A DNA stretch of 64,000 bases from Streptomyces sp. NBC_00464. Lineage in GTDB: Bacteria > Actinomycetota > Actinomycetes > Streptomycetales > Streptomycetaceae. A program made the position numbers and the translations under genes. This document shows, piece by piece, positions 10,143 to 21,530 of this stretch. A model generated the notes under the pieces. It did no database searches. It was not told the DNA's origin and saw only the letters and a program-made list of their open reading frames with translations. The first letter of the stretch is position 1. Every line of letters starts with the position of its first letter. Location: NCBI RefSeq assembly GCF_036013915.1, contig NZ_CP107899.1:5332001-5396000 (forward strand). Direction: 5' to 3'.

Positions 10143-12679
10143 CTGCCCAGGACGTCCACACGGCATCGGGCCGTCGGCTGGGGAGCGCCCACCCGCGACA
10201 GGAAGGGCCGGTCGACCTGCGGCTGGTCCCGCCGGCCCTGGCGGCCTGGGCGGGTGCCGCACCGGCCCTGGACGCGCCCGGTCACTGGGTGGCGGCGGGT
10301 GTGGTGCTCTGCCTCGGCGCAGCCATGGTCCTCCTGGCCGTACCCGGCTTCCCGCCCTTCCGCATGGCATTCGCGGTGCGGACGGAACATGAGGAGATCG
10401 GCGGCGCCGGCCGATGGCGGCTGCACACCACGGCCGTTGCCGCGGTGCTGCTCTGCGCGGCGGCCGGAGCGGCCTCCGCCGGTCTGCACAGGGCCGATGC
10501 GCGGCAGGGGCCCGTGCCCGGGCTGGCCGGACAGTTCGCGCGCATCGACGCGGAGATCACCCTGACCTCCGATGCCCGCCGCACCTCACCCCGGGTGCGC
10601 GGCGACCACAGCACCCCCGTCTCCCTGCTCCTGGACGCGGAGATCGTCCGGCTGACGAGACCCGGTGGCACAGCCGTCCGGCTGCGTACGCCGGTGCTGG
10701 TCATCGTCACACCCGAAGGTGCTGCCGAGCAGTGGCAGCAACTGCTTCCCTCCACGCGGCTGCGCATCAGCGGCCGGCTGGCCCCGCCACTGCGCGGAGG
10801 GGAACGGGCCACCGCCGTGCTGCGCGCCGAGGGAAAGGGGCCGCCCCACGTCATCCGCCCGCCCTCCCGACTTCAGCGCACGGCGGGCGGATTGCGCGCA
10901 GGCCTGCGCACGGCGACGGAAGACCTCGGCCCCGATGCGCGAGCGCTCCTGCCCGGGCTGGTCGTCGGCGACACCACCCGCGTCACACCGGAACTGCACG
11001 AGGCGTTCCGGGCGACCGACCTCACCCACCTCATGGCGGTATCGGGCGCCAACCTGGCGATCCTGCTCGTCCTGCTCATCGGACCGCCCGGCAGCGCCCT
11101 GCGCGTCGAACGCCGCGGACTGGCACCCGCGTGGGGGATCTCCCTGCGGGGGACCGCTCTGCTCGGTGGCGGACTCACTCTCGCCTTCGTGCTCGTATGC
11201 CGGCCGGAACCGAGCGTGCTGCGGGCCGCGGCCTGCGGTCTGATCACGCTGCTGGCCATCGGCACCGGGCGGCGCAGATCGCTGATTCCCGCGCTGGCCG
11301 CCGCAGTTCTGGTGCTGGTGCTCTACGACCCGTGGCTGGCGCGCAGTTACGGCTTCGTTCTTTCGGTGCTTGCCACCGGCGCCCTCCTGACCCTGGCCCC
11401 GCGGTGGAGCGAGGCGCTGCAACGGCGGCGGGTGCCACCGCGGTTGGCGGAGGCGCTGGCCGCGGCGGCCTCGGCGCAGGCCGTGTGCTCGCCCGTCGTG
11501 GTGCTGCTCGCCTCCCGGGTGAGTCTGGTGGCGATCCCGTGCAATCTGCTGGCCGAGTTCGCGGTGGCGCCTGCCACGGTGCTCGGGTTCGCCGTGCTGG
11601 CCCTGGCTCCGGTGACCATGCCGGGGGCCGAACTGCTCGCCCGGGTGGCGGGGTGGCCGGCGGGGTGGATCGCCTCCGTCGCCCGGACCGGAGCCGCTCT
11701 CCCCGGCGCGGAGGCCGACTGGCCCGACGGCCGGCCGGGGGCGCTGCTGCTGGCCGCACTGACCGTGCTTCTGGTGCTGTTCGCGCGGCGCATCGGGCGC
11801 CATCCCTGGCTCTGTTCGGCCGCCGCGCTGCTGCTCGTTCTCGCGGTGCTCCGGCCGGTGCCGCTGACCTGGGTGCTGACCGGGTGGCCGCCGCCCGGCT
11901 GGGCGTTCGCGATGTGCGACGTCGGGCAGGGAGACGCCCTGGTGCTCGCGGCGGGGCCGGGCGCGGGTGTGGTCGTCGACGCCGGACCCGACCCCCGGCT
12001 CGCCGACCGGTGCCTGCGCGACCTGGCCGTCACCCGCATCCCGCTGCTGCTGCTCACCCACTTCCACGCCGACCACGTGCGAGGCCTGACCGGAGTACTG
12101 CGGGGCAGAACGGTGGGCGCGATCCAGACGACGAGCCTGGACGAACCCCCGGAACAGGCCGAGTTCGTCAGGAGAACGGCCGCGGCGGCCGGCATCCCCG
12201 TGGCAGGCGCCGCCTTCGGTGAGCGGCGCCGGATCGGAGCACTCACCTGGCAGGTGCTGTGGCCGCCGGGAGGCCCGGCCACCGCGGCGGGCCCGGCCGC
12301 CGGTCCCGTACCGGAGGAACCGAACGACGCCAGCGTCACCCTGCTCGTACGGGCCGGAGGGATCACGCTGCTGCTCCTCGGTGACCTCGAACCTCCTTCC
12401 CAGCAAGGCCTGTTGCGCAGTCTTCCCGCGTTGCCGAGGGTGGATGTGCTCAAGGTCGCCCACCATGGATCCGCGCACCAGGACGCGGCACTGCTCCGCA
12501 GCGCGCGTCCGAGGCTCGCACTGGTGAGTGTGGGCCGGGACAACCCGTACGGGCATCCTGCCGCGCGGACGGTGGAGGCGCTCAGATCCGGGGGAGCGGT
12601 GGTCCTCCGCACGGACCGGGACGGTGCGATCGCGGTGACGGGTGCCGGGGCGGGATTGCGGGCGGTGGGGCGGTCATGA
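10139..12679 (+). CDS. comEC: ComEC/Rec2 family DNA-uptake channel protein
   Basis: An 846-residue membrane protein. It has an N-terminal OB-like soluble domain between the first helices (about 120-250), a central polytopic Competence domain of about ten helices (about 280-580; VSGANLAILLVLL is typical), and a C-terminal metallo-beta-lactamase domain. The metal motif HFHADH is at 641-646, with VGQGDALVL before it and KVAHHGS later. ComEC carries single-stranded DNA across the membrane, and the lactamase domain is thought to degrade the other strand. The GTG start overlaps the comEA stop (10139-10142). Streptomyces is not known as naturally competent, so the role here is open. All domains look intact. 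Confidence 0.92.
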
Positions 12680-12687
12680 CCGGGCGT

Positions 12688-13143
12688 TCACTCCAGCCAC
12701 CGTCCGTCGGCCATCAGTTCACGGCCGGCCAGCTCGTTCTCCTCCCGCCACGCCCTGACCGCGTACGGCGTGAAACGCAGGTACACCCAGGCGGAACGGC
12801 CCCGCAGGTCCCAGCCGAGCTTCGAGGCGAAGGCGTCGCCCGACTCCGCGGAAAGGTCCGCACCCTCGATGAGCTCCGCCGTCGCCTCGATGAGGACCAC
12901 ATCGCGGGTGGGGCCCAGCGCGATCCGGGCCTGCCCGTCCGGCGTCACGTTGACTGCTGTCGGGTTGGTGCGCCGGGTGGCCATCAGCAAGGTCTCCCGG
13001 TCCCACACGAACGAAAGAGGCACCAGAGTCGGTACTCCTTCGGCCGAGGCGGTCGACACCCAGGCGTCCGTGTCCTTCTCCAGGTGATCGAGCACATCCT
13101 GCTTGCGCTGTTCGCGGCTGCGCGCCGGCTCCCGATTCGTCAT
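12688..13143 (-). CDS. Pyridoxamine 5'-phosphate oxidase-like (split-barrel) protein
   Basis: A 151-residue protein with a split beta-barrel pattern: VSTASAEGVPTLVPLSFVWDRETLLMAT, then TPDGQARIALGPTRDVVLIEATAEL. Proteins of this fold bind FMN or F420; the actinobacterial branch is often F420-related. No single residue decides the cofactor here. The start is taken at the ATG 13143 (MTNREPARS); an in-frame ATG at 13176 would add eleven residues. It ends only 8 nt from comEC, tail to tail. The substrate is unknown. Confidence 0.8.
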   Translation of the reverse strand: MTNREPARSREQRKQDVLDHLEKDTDAWVSTASAEGVPTLVPLSFVWDRETLLMATRRTNPTAVNVTPDGQARIALGPTRDVVLIEATAELIEGADLSAESGDAFASKLGWDLRGRSAWVYLRFTPYAVRAWREENELAGRELMADGRWLE

Positions 13144-13244
13144 GTCCCGCACGCTAGTGAATACGCCCTGCGCCACGCCTCCGCCGCCGGTCCTAGGACC
13201 ATCGGCTCAGGGCGCGGTGCCGTCCGCCGGGACAGACTGCCCTC

Positions 13245-14075
13245 ATGGACCCACACCTGCCTCAGACCATCGACGCCTACCTGGAACGCATCGGCGCCAC
13301 TCGGCCGGCCCGCCCCGATGCCGAGGCGTTGCGCGAGCTGCAGGTGCGCCACCTCGCCACCGTGCCCTTCGAGAACCTCTCGATCCACCTCGGCGAGGAC
13401 ATCGTGCTGGAGGAGAAGTCGCTCCTCGACAAGATCGTGGCGCGCCGCCGAGGGGGGTTCTGCTACGAACTCAACGGCGCCTTCGCCGTACTGCTGCGGT
13501 CGCTCGGTTTCCGCGTCACGCTGCTCCAGGGGCGGGTTCACGGTGAAGCGGGGCGGCTCGGGATCCCCTACGACCACATGGCGTTGCGGGTGGAGACGGA
13601 CGACGGCACCGGTCCCTGGCTCGCCGATGTCGGCTTCGGCGACTATGCCCAGAATCCGCTCGTGCTCGACGACCGTGCGGACCAGGTGGACCCGCGCGGC
13701 ATCTTCCGGATCGCGCAGGTCCCCGCCGAGGACGGTGAGGACTACGGGGAGGTCGATGTGTTGCAGGACGGCGCGCCCCAGTTCCGTCTGGACCCACGGC
13801 CCCGGGTGCTGGACGACTTCCGGGCCGGGGCCTGGTACCACCGGACCTCACCCGATTCGGGCTTCACCCGGTCGCCGGTCTGCTCGCGGTTCACGGCCAC
13901 CGGGCGGATCACGCTCAAGGGCCGCCGGCTCCTCACGACGGTGGGTACGGAGCGCCACGAGACGCGGCTGGGAAGCGACGAGGAGGTGCTCGCCGCCTAT
14001 CGCGAGCACTTCGGAGTGCATCTCGACCGGCTTCCCCCCGAAGGCGGGGTCGGCGTTTCTGCGTCGAATGGGTGA
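13245..14075 (+). CDS. nat: Arylamine N-acetyltransferase
   Basis: A 276-residue enzyme that moves acetyl groups from acetyl-CoA to arylamines, hydrazines or related amines. The catalytic triad is complete: C73 in RGGFCYE, H111 in YDHMAL and D128 in DVGFGD. The length is typical of bacterial NATs. In actinomycetes the family also includes amide synthases of ansamycin pathways, but no such cluster is nearby, so a xenobiotic or metabolic role is more likely. A -10 box CAGACT (13233-13238) lies 6 nt before the ATG, which suggests a leaderless mRNA. It is divergent from the PNPOx-like gene. Confidence 0.92.
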   Translation: MDPHLPQTIDAYLERIGATRPARPDAEALRELQVRHLATVPFENLSIHLGEDIVLEEKSLLDKIVARRRGGFCYELNGAFAVLLRSLGFRVTLLQGRVHGEAGRLGIPYDHMALRVETDDGTGPWLADVGFGDYAQNPLVLDDRADQVDPRGIFRIAQVPAEDGEDYGEVDVLQDGAPQFRLDPRPRVLDDFRAGAWYHRTSPDSGFTRSPVCSRFTATGRITLKGRRLLTTVGTERHETRLGSDEEVLAAYREHFGVHLDRLPPEGGVGVSASNG

Positions 14076-14260
14076 CACACACAAACGGAACGAGCAATTC
14101 GGACCTTCGGTAACACCTCCACCCAAGCCCTTGCGAGCCGCTCTGTTTGCCTCGAACGCCACAAGGGTGATCGAATGCATGATCGTCGGCGGGCCGCTGT
14201 TCCGACAACGACGTCCAGTCCTTCGGCCCGAGGTGAAACCGCCCCCGGGAGTGCGTGGAG

Positions 14261-15145
14261 ATGTTCGGCCGTTGGCTCGGAAACAAGGGTGAGACGGGTG
14301 CCGTACGCGGCAACGCCCTCGCCGGACTTGCCGTACCGGACTCCGCGGGTGTCCTCAGCTGCCGGGTACTCGACCCGGTCAACGAGGCAGTGCAGCACGC
14401 CGAGTTCGTCGTCACGGACGCTGCGGGACGCAAGGTCGTCGGCGGGGAGACGGACCCGTTCGGCAACGTCCTCGCCACGGTGCCGGCGGGGGAGTACCGG
14501 CTGGCTGTCACGGCCGAGGGGTTCACCCCGTTCCATGGTTCGACCGCGGTCTCCGAGGGCGTTCACGCAGGGCTGGGTGATGTGACCCTGCAGGTCTCCG
14601 CACCCCCCCAGCTGCCCGACCCGGGCGAGTGGGAGATCGAGCCGATGCACTCCCAGATCGGTTTCACGGCCCGGCACATAGGGATGGCCCGCATCCACGG
14701 CCGGTTCAACAACTTCGCCGGTGCGGTCCGGATCGCCGACCGCATGGAGAACTCGGCCATGCACGTGATCATCGATGCCGCGTCGATCGACACGAACGTC
14801 CAGATGCGCGACGACCACCTGCGCTCGGGCGACTTCCTCGACGTGGGCCGCTATCCCACGCTGGAGTTCTACAGCGAACGCTTCGTCCACCGGGGTGGCA
14901 CCCGCTGGGGTGTGAGCGGCGCGCTCACCCTGCACGGTGTGAGCCGCACGGTGACGCTGGACACCCAGTACCTCGGCATCGGCAACGGCCTGGAGGGCGA
15001 GACCCGTGCCGCCTGCCGCGCCACCACCGAGCTGCACCGTGAGGACTTCACCCTCACCTGGCAGACGATGCTGGCCCGCGGCATCGCCGCGGTCGGCTCC
15101 AGCATCTCCATCGACATGGACATCCAGATCGTTCCGAAGGCCTGA
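14261..15145 (+). CDS. YceI family protein with N-terminal Cna-B/carboxypeptidase-regulatory-like domain
   Basis: A 294-residue protein. Residues about 30-110 form a small beta-sandwich (GVLSCRVLDPVNEAVQHAEFVVTD, then GEYRLAVTAEGF) like carboxypeptidase regulatory or Cna-B repeats. Residues about 122-294 are a YceI domain (WEIEPMHSQIGFTARHIGMARIHGRF), a lipocalin-like barrel that binds polyprenoids or similar lipids. There is no signal peptide, unlike the E. coli protein, so it is probably cytoplasmic. ATG 14261 was chosen because GGGAG (14247-14251) is 9 nt upstream; a GTG at 14255 is too close to it. The 185 bases before it show no clear motif. Confidence 0.88.
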   Translation: MFGRWLGNKGETGAVRGNALAGLAVPDSAGVLSCRVLDPVNEAVQHAEFVVTDAAGRKVVGGETDPFGNVLATVPAGEYRLAVTAEGFTPFHGSTAVSEGVHAGLGDVTLQVSAPPQLPDPGEWEIEPMHSQIGFTARHIGMARIHGRFNNFAGAVRIADRMENSAMHVIIDAASIDTNVQMRDDHLRSGDFLDVGRYPTLEFYSERFVHRGGTRWGVSGALTLHGVSRTVTLDTQYLGIGNGLEGETRAACRATTELHREDFTLTWQTMLARGIAAVGSSISIDMDIQIVPKA

Positions 15146-15193
15146 CTTCGGGCTTCGGGGCGGCGCCCGAGGCGGCCGCCCCGGGCCCGGGCC

Positions 15194-15439
15194 CTACGGA
15201 GCCTCCAGCCAGCCCTCGTACTCCGCGGCGAACGCATCGAGCGCCGCGGAGTCCAGGCGCCGGTCCGGATCCTCCACGACCACCAGCCACTGGGCGTCCT
15301 CGGCGTCGTCCTCGCCGGCCAGCGCGTCGCGTACGAGCTGCGGTTCCTCGGCGACCCCGAACCGGTCGGTCAGCTCTCCGGCCGCCTCCTCCGCGGCATC
15401 GCGGTCGGGCAGCACCAGTACATGTCTCACATCGCTCAC
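15194..15439 (-). CDS. Small acidic protein of unknown function
   Basis: An 81-residue protein (starts MSDVRHVLVLPDRD, ends in YEGWLEAP), rich in Asp and Glu. It has an alternating strand/helix pattern resembling a small alpha/beta fold, with no known motif. The ATG at 15439 is divergent from holA. Codon bias is strong and the frame is fully open. Function not recognised. Confidence 0.65.
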   Translation of the reverse strand: MSDVRHVLVLPDRDAAEEAAGELTDRFGVAEEPQLVRDALAGEDDAEDAQWLVVVEDPDRRLDSAALDAFAAEYEGWLEAP

Positions 15440-15516
15440 CCGTCCATTCTCGGGTACGTGCCGAAGTGCCCCGGCCGCAGCCCGGCTGTCAGTGGCCCGT
15501 GGGATGCTGGACCGCG

Positions 15517-16503
15517 ATGGCCACCAGAAGGAATTCCACCGACGATCCGCTCGCCCCCCTCACGCTCGCCGTGGGGCAGGAGGACCTGCTCCTGGACCGC
15601 GCCGTGCAACAGGTGGTGGCGGCGGCCCGGGCCTCCGACGCCGACACGGACGTCCGGGATCTCACCTCCGACCAGCTCCAGCCGGGCACTCTCGCCGAGC
15701 TGACGAGCCCTTCGCTCTTCGCCGAGCGCAAGGTGGTGATCGTGCGCAACGCGCAGGATCTCTCCGCCGACACGGTCAAGGACGTCAAGAAGTATCTCGA
15801 CGACCCGGTCGAGGAGATCACCCTCATGCTGCTGCACGCGGGCGGTGCCAAGGGCAAGGCGCTGCTCGACGCGGCGCGCAAGGCCGGGGCGCGGGAGGTC
15901 GCGTGTCCGAAGACCACCAAGCCCGCCGAGCGCCTCTCCTTCGTACGGGGCGAGTTCCGGACGCTGGGACGCTCCGCGACCCCCGAGGCGTGCCAGGCGC
16001 TGGTCGACTCCATCGGCAGTGATCTGCGCGAGCTGGCGAGCGCGGCCTCACAGCTTGTCGCGGACGTCGAGGGCACGATCGACGAAGCCGTCGTCGGGCG
16101 CTACTACACGGGCCGCGCGGAGGCGTCGAGCTTCACGGTCGCCGACCGTGCGGTCGAGGGGCGGGCGGCGGAGGCCCTGGAGGCCCTGCGCTGGTCGCTG
16201 TCGACGGGCGTGGCCCCTGTCCTGATCACCAGCGCGCTCGCGCAGGGGGTGCGGGCGATCGGCAAGCTCTCGTCGGCACGCGGGGGGCGGCCGGCGGATC
16301 TCGCCCGTGAGCTGGGCATGCCCCCATGGAAGATCGACCGGGTGCGCCAGCAGATGCGCGGGTGGACGCCGGACGGGGTGGCGGTGGCGCTGCGGGCGGT
16401 CGCGGACGCGGACGCGGGCGTCAAGGGCGGCGGGGACGACCCGGAGTACGCGCTGGAGAAGGCCGTGGTCGCGGTGGCGCGGGCCGCGCGGACGGGGCGG
16501 TAG
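15517..16503 (+). CDS. holA: DNA polymerase III subunit delta
   Basis: A 328-residue clamp-loader subunit. The N-terminal RecA-like domain ([18 protein letters not shown]) lacks an ATP-binding P-loop, as is normal for delta. [16 protein letters not shown] and the C-terminal helical collar domain ([15 protein letters not shown]) match the HolA family. Delta opens the beta sliding clamp at the fork. The ATG 15517 gives the usual N-terminus, and GATGCT at 15503-15508 may be a -10 box 8 nt before it. It ends at a shared terminator (16616-16663) facing rpsT. Confidence 0.93.
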   Translation: MATRRNSTDDPLAPLTLAVGQEDLLLDRAVQQVVAAARASDADTDVRDLTSDQLQPGTLAELTSPSLFAERKVVIVRNAQDLSADTVKDVKKYLDDPVEEITLMLLHAGGAKGKALLDAARKAGAREVACPKTTKPAERLSFVRGEFRTLGRSATPEACQALVDSIGSDLRELASAASQLVADVEGTIDEAVVGRYYTGRAEASSFTVADRAVEGRAAEALEALRWSLSTGVAPVLITSALAQGVRAIGKLSSARGGRPADLARELGMPPWKIDRVRQQMRGWTPDGVAVALRAVADADAGVKGGGDDPEYALEKAVVAVARAARTGR

Positions 16504-16558
16504 CGCCTCGGCGGGGTGGTGGGCGGCTGGTGCGGGGTCGCCCGGTGGGCCGTGGTGT

Positions 16559-16580
16559 CCTCAATCGCCGGACGGGCTGG
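16559..16580 (+). repeat. Partial copy of intergenic palindromic repeat
   Basis: CCTCAATCGCCGGACGGGCTGG after holA matches the 3' half of the longer repeats at 24814-24861 and 34667-34714, with a few changes. It sits between a stop codon and a terminator. Confidence 0.6.
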
Positions 16581-16615
16581 ATTTGTACGGGAGCACCGCT
16601 CTCGCCCGCGCATGC

Positions 16616-16663
16616 CGAAGGCCCCGGTCGTCCCCCTGGGGAGGGGGATGGCCGGGGCCTTCG
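16616..16663. terminator. Shared terminator between holA and rpsT
   Basis: CGAAGGCCCCGG (16616-16627) / CCGGGGCCTTCG (16652-16663), a perfect 12-bp stem with further inner pairing (CCCCCT/AGGGGG). It lies between two genes that end towards each other. Confidence 0.85.
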
Positions 16664-16783
16664 CTTTGCGCTTGGTGCGCCGCACCCGCGTGGCGAACGC
16701 AGGTTCGGTGTGCGGCGCGGGGTGCCGGTCAGGAGCGGGAGAGAGGGCCCGCTTGGTCCGTTCCGGCGATCACATCAGAATGC

Positions 16784-17050
16784 TCAGCCCTGGAGGGTGG
16801 CAACCTTGGTGGCCAGCGCCGACTTCTTGTTGGCGGCGGCGTTCTTGTGGATGACACCCTTCGAGACAGCCTTGTCGAGAGCGCGGGAAGCGTCGCGAAC
16901 GGCCACGGTGGCCTTCTCGACGTCGCCTGCAACGACGGCCTCGCGGGCCTTGCGGATCGAGGTCTTGAGCGAGGACTTGACGGCCTTGTTGCGCAGGCGC
17001 GCCTTCTCGTTCGTCTTGTTCCGCTTGATCTGGGACTTGATGTTCGCCAC
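16784..17050 (-). CDS. rpsT: 30S ribosomal protein S20
   Basis: An 88-residue, very basic, helical protein beginning [18 protein letters not shown], which is diagnostic for S20. It binds the 5' domain of 16S rRNA in early 30S assembly. The start codon is GTG at 17050 with AAGG about 9 nt before it. A minus-strand TACCGT (17125-17130) in the divergent region could be the -10 box. It diverges from lepA, as in other actinomycetes. Length and sequence are typical. Confidence 0.97.
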   Translation of the reverse strand: MANIKSQIKRNKTNEKARLRNKAVKSSLKTSIRKAREAVVAGDVEKATVAVRDASRALDKAVSKGVIHKNAAANKKSALATKVATLQG

Positions 17051-17263
17051 GACAGAGCCTTTTCAGGTTCGTTGGATCTTCGGTGTGTGTCCTGCGGCCC
17101 AAGGGCCACGAGGCACAGCTGCCCACGGTACCAGTCGCCCTCCGACCGGCCCAAACCGGTCTTCGGCCCGCAGGCGTGGGACGATGGAGGCTACGTACAG
17201 ATCCGACCGACCCGACATCGACCCGAGACACGGCGTTCGGCGTCTCAAGAATCAGGACCCTGC

Positions 17264-19138
17264 GTGCCCGCGACTCCTCTCCACGTGCCCGAGCCGAGCC
17301 GTACCGACCCGGCGCTGATCCGCAATTTCTGCATCATCGCGCACATCGACCACGGCAAGTCGACCCTTGCCGACCGGATGCTCCAGCTGACCGGTGTGGT
17401 CGACCAGCGGCAGATGCGCGCTCAGTACCTCGACCGGATGGACATCGAGCGCGAGCGTGGCATCACCATCAAGTCCCAGGCGGTCCGACTGCCCTGGGCG
17501 CCCACGACCGGTGAGGGCCAGGGCAGCACCCACGTCCTCAACATGATCGACACCCCGGGACACGTCGACTTCACCTACGAGGTCTCCCGTTCGCTCGCCG
17601 CCTGTGAGGGCACGGTCCTGCTGGTCGACGCCGCGCAGGGTATCGAGGCCCAGACGCTGGCCAACCTCTACCTGGCGATGGAGAACGACCTCACCATCGT
17701 CCCGGTCCTCAACAAGATCGACCTGCCGGCCGCCCAGCCCGAGAAGTTCTCCGAGGAGCTGGCCAACCTCATCGGCTGCCAGCCCGAGGACGTCCTCAAG
17801 GTCTCCGCGAAGACCGGCGTCGGCGTGGACGCGCTGCTGGACCGGGTGGTCCGGGACGTCCCGGCGCCCGTCGGCAAGGCCGACGCCCCGGCCCGCGCGA
17901 TGATCTTCGACTCGGTCTACGACGCGTACCGCGGAGTGGTCACCTACGTCCGAGTCGTCGACGGCCAGCTGAACAAGCGCGAGCGCATCCGGATGATGTC
18001 GACCGGAGCCACCCACGAGCTGCTGGAGATCGGTGTCTCCTCCCCGGAGATGACCCCGTCCGACGGCATCGGCGTCGGTGAGGTCGGCTACATCATCACC
18101 GGCGTGAAGGACGTCCGGCAGTCCAAGGTCGGTGACACGATCACCTCCCTGAACAAGGGGGCGACCGAGGCGCTGGGCGGCTACAAGGACCCCAAGCCGA
18201 TGGTGTTCTCGGGTCTGTACCCGCTGGACGGATCGGACTACCCGGACCTGCGCGAGGCCCTGGACAAGCTCCAGCTCAACGACGCCGCCCTGGTGTACGA
18301 GCCGGAGACCTCCGCGGCGCTCGGCTTCGGTTTCCGCGTCGGCTTCCTCGGTCTGCTCCACCTCGACGTGGTCCGCGAGCGGCTGGAGCGCGAGTTCGGT
18401 CTCGAACTCATCGCGACCGCCCCCAACGTGGTCTACCGCGTCGAGATGGAGGACGGCAGCGAGCACGTCGTCACCAACCCGAGTGAATTCCCCGAGGGCA
18501 AGATCGACAAGGTGCACGAGCCGGTCGTCCGGGCCACGGTCCTGGCGCCCAGCGAGTTCATCGGCGCGATCATGGAGCTCTGCCAGCAGCGCCGCGGCAC
18601 GCTCCTCGGCATGGACTACCTCTCCGAGGACCGCGTCGAGATCCGCTACACCCTGCCGCTCGCCGAGATCGTCTTCGACTTCTTCGACCAGCTGAAGTCC
18701 AAGACGCGGGGTTACGCCTCACTCGACTACGAGCCCACCGGCGAGCAGTCCGCCGAGCTCGTCAAGGTCGACATCCTGCTGCACGGCGACAAGGTCGACG
18801 CCTTCTCCGCGGTCACGCACAAGGACAAGGCGTACGCGTACGGCGTCCGGCTCGTCGCCAAGCTGCAGAAGCTCATCCCGCGGCAGAACTTCGAGGTGCC
18901 GATCCAGGCGGCCATCGGCTCCCGGGTCATCGCCCGTGAGACCGTCCGCGCCATCCGCAAGGACGTTCTCGCCAAGTGCTACGGCGGTGACATCTCCCGT
19001 AAGCGGAAGCTGCTGGAGAAGCAGAAGGAAGGCAAGAAGCGGATGAAGATGGTCGGCAACGTGGAGGTGCCGCAGGACGCGTTCATCTCCGTGCTGTCGA
19101 CCGACGAGTCCGCCGGGGAGACCAAGGCCAAGAAGTAG
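17264..19138 (+). CDS. lepA: Elongation factor 4 (translational GTPase LepA)
   Basis: A 624-residue GTPase. The P-loop AHIDHGKST is at 26-34, the switch region has [15 protein letters not shown] follows, and NKIDL gives G4. The EF-G-like domains and the LepA-specific C-terminal domain ([23 protein letters not shown]) are complete. LepA helps ribosome function and 30S biogenesis under stress. The GTG at 17264 was chosen: AGGA lies at about 17254-17257 and the family N-terminus follows. Two hairpins downstream end the transcript. Confidence 0.97.
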   Translation: MPATPLHVPEPSRTDPALIRNFCIIAHIDHGKSTLADRMLQLTGVVDQRQMRAQYLDRMDIERERGITIKSQAVRLPWAPTTGEGQGSTHVLNMIDTPGHVDFTYEVSRSLAACEGTVLLVDAAQGIEAQTLANLYLAMENDLTIVPVLNKIDLPAAQPEKFSEELANLIGCQPEDVLKVSAKTGVGVDALLDRVVRDVPAPVGKADAPARAMIFDSVYDAYRGVVTYVRVVDGQLNKRERIRMMSTGATHELLEIGVSSPEMTPSDGIGVGEVGYIITGVKDVRQSKVGDTITSLNKGATEALGGYKDPKPMVFSGLYPLDGSDYPDLREALDKLQLNDAALVYEPETSAALGFGFRVGFLGLLHLDVVRERLEREFGLELIATAPNVVYRVEMEDGSEHVVTNPSEFPEGKIDKVHEPVVRATVLAPSEFIGAIMELCQQRRGTLLGMDYLSEDRVEIRYTLPLAEIVFDFFDQLKSKTRGYASLDYEPTGEQSAELVKVDILLHGDKVDAFSAVTHKDKAYAYGVRLVAKLQKLIPRQNFEVPIQAAIGSRVIARETVRAIRKDVLAKCYGGDISRKRKLLEKQKEGKKRMKMVGNVEVPQDAFISVLSTDESAGETKAKK

Positions 19139-19203
19139 TACGGAGGCGTGGGGCGAGAAGCGGCACGGAGCTTCGCCCCACCACGCCTACCGGCCGGTAG
19201 ATG

Positions 19204-19247
19204 AACGGGTCCCCGCATCGCAGAACGCTGCGCCGCGGGGGCCCGTT
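19204..19247. terminator. Terminator after lepA
   Basis: AACGGGTCCCCGC (19204-19216) / GCGGGGGCCCGTT (19235-19247), 13 bp with one G-T pair, then CGTT. A weaker hairpin at 19145-19187 precedes it. Confidence 0.75.
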
Positions 19248-19424
19248 CGTTATGAAGCGGGGTCCCGTTGCCTCTTACGCGGGGCGCGCGGGCGCTTTAC
19301 TCTGATCACGGCTTCGTAGTTACTCGCCAGTTAAACAAGCAGGATCAAGCACGCAAACCCAAGCGGAGAGCGCACCGCAACCAGCAGCCCGTCGTGAAGC
19401 ACTGCCGCAGGCCCGGAGGATGTC

Positions 19425-21314
<1,890 letters not shown>

Positions 21315-21336
21315 CGTCCGGCCTTCCGGCCTGTTC

Positions 21337-21378
21337 CCGGCACCCGGCCCCCGCATCCCGTGCGGGGCCGGGTGCCGG
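21337..21378. terminator. Terminator after acyl-CoA ligase
   Basis: An 18-bp stem from 21337 to 21378 (CCGGCACCCGGCCCC.. pairing with ..GGGGCCGGGTGCCGG) with one bulged C and a small loop. Confidence 0.75.
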
Positions 21379-21530
21379 CGTTCTCCAGGCACTTCGGTAA
21401 CTCGACGCGTATGCGAAGGGCCGATCTGTCACTCTGTCCGTGTCGTCAGCGGCGCATAGAGGGTCCGTCTCAACGGAGAACAGGCGGAGACGGAGAACAG
21501 GCAGAGCGAGAACAGGTCAGGAGCCGCCCT

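Noticed and set aside
12688..13176. Start of the PNPOx-like gene at 13176
   Set aside because: It adds eleven residues with no similarity to the family, so the ATG at 13143 is preferred, although not certain.
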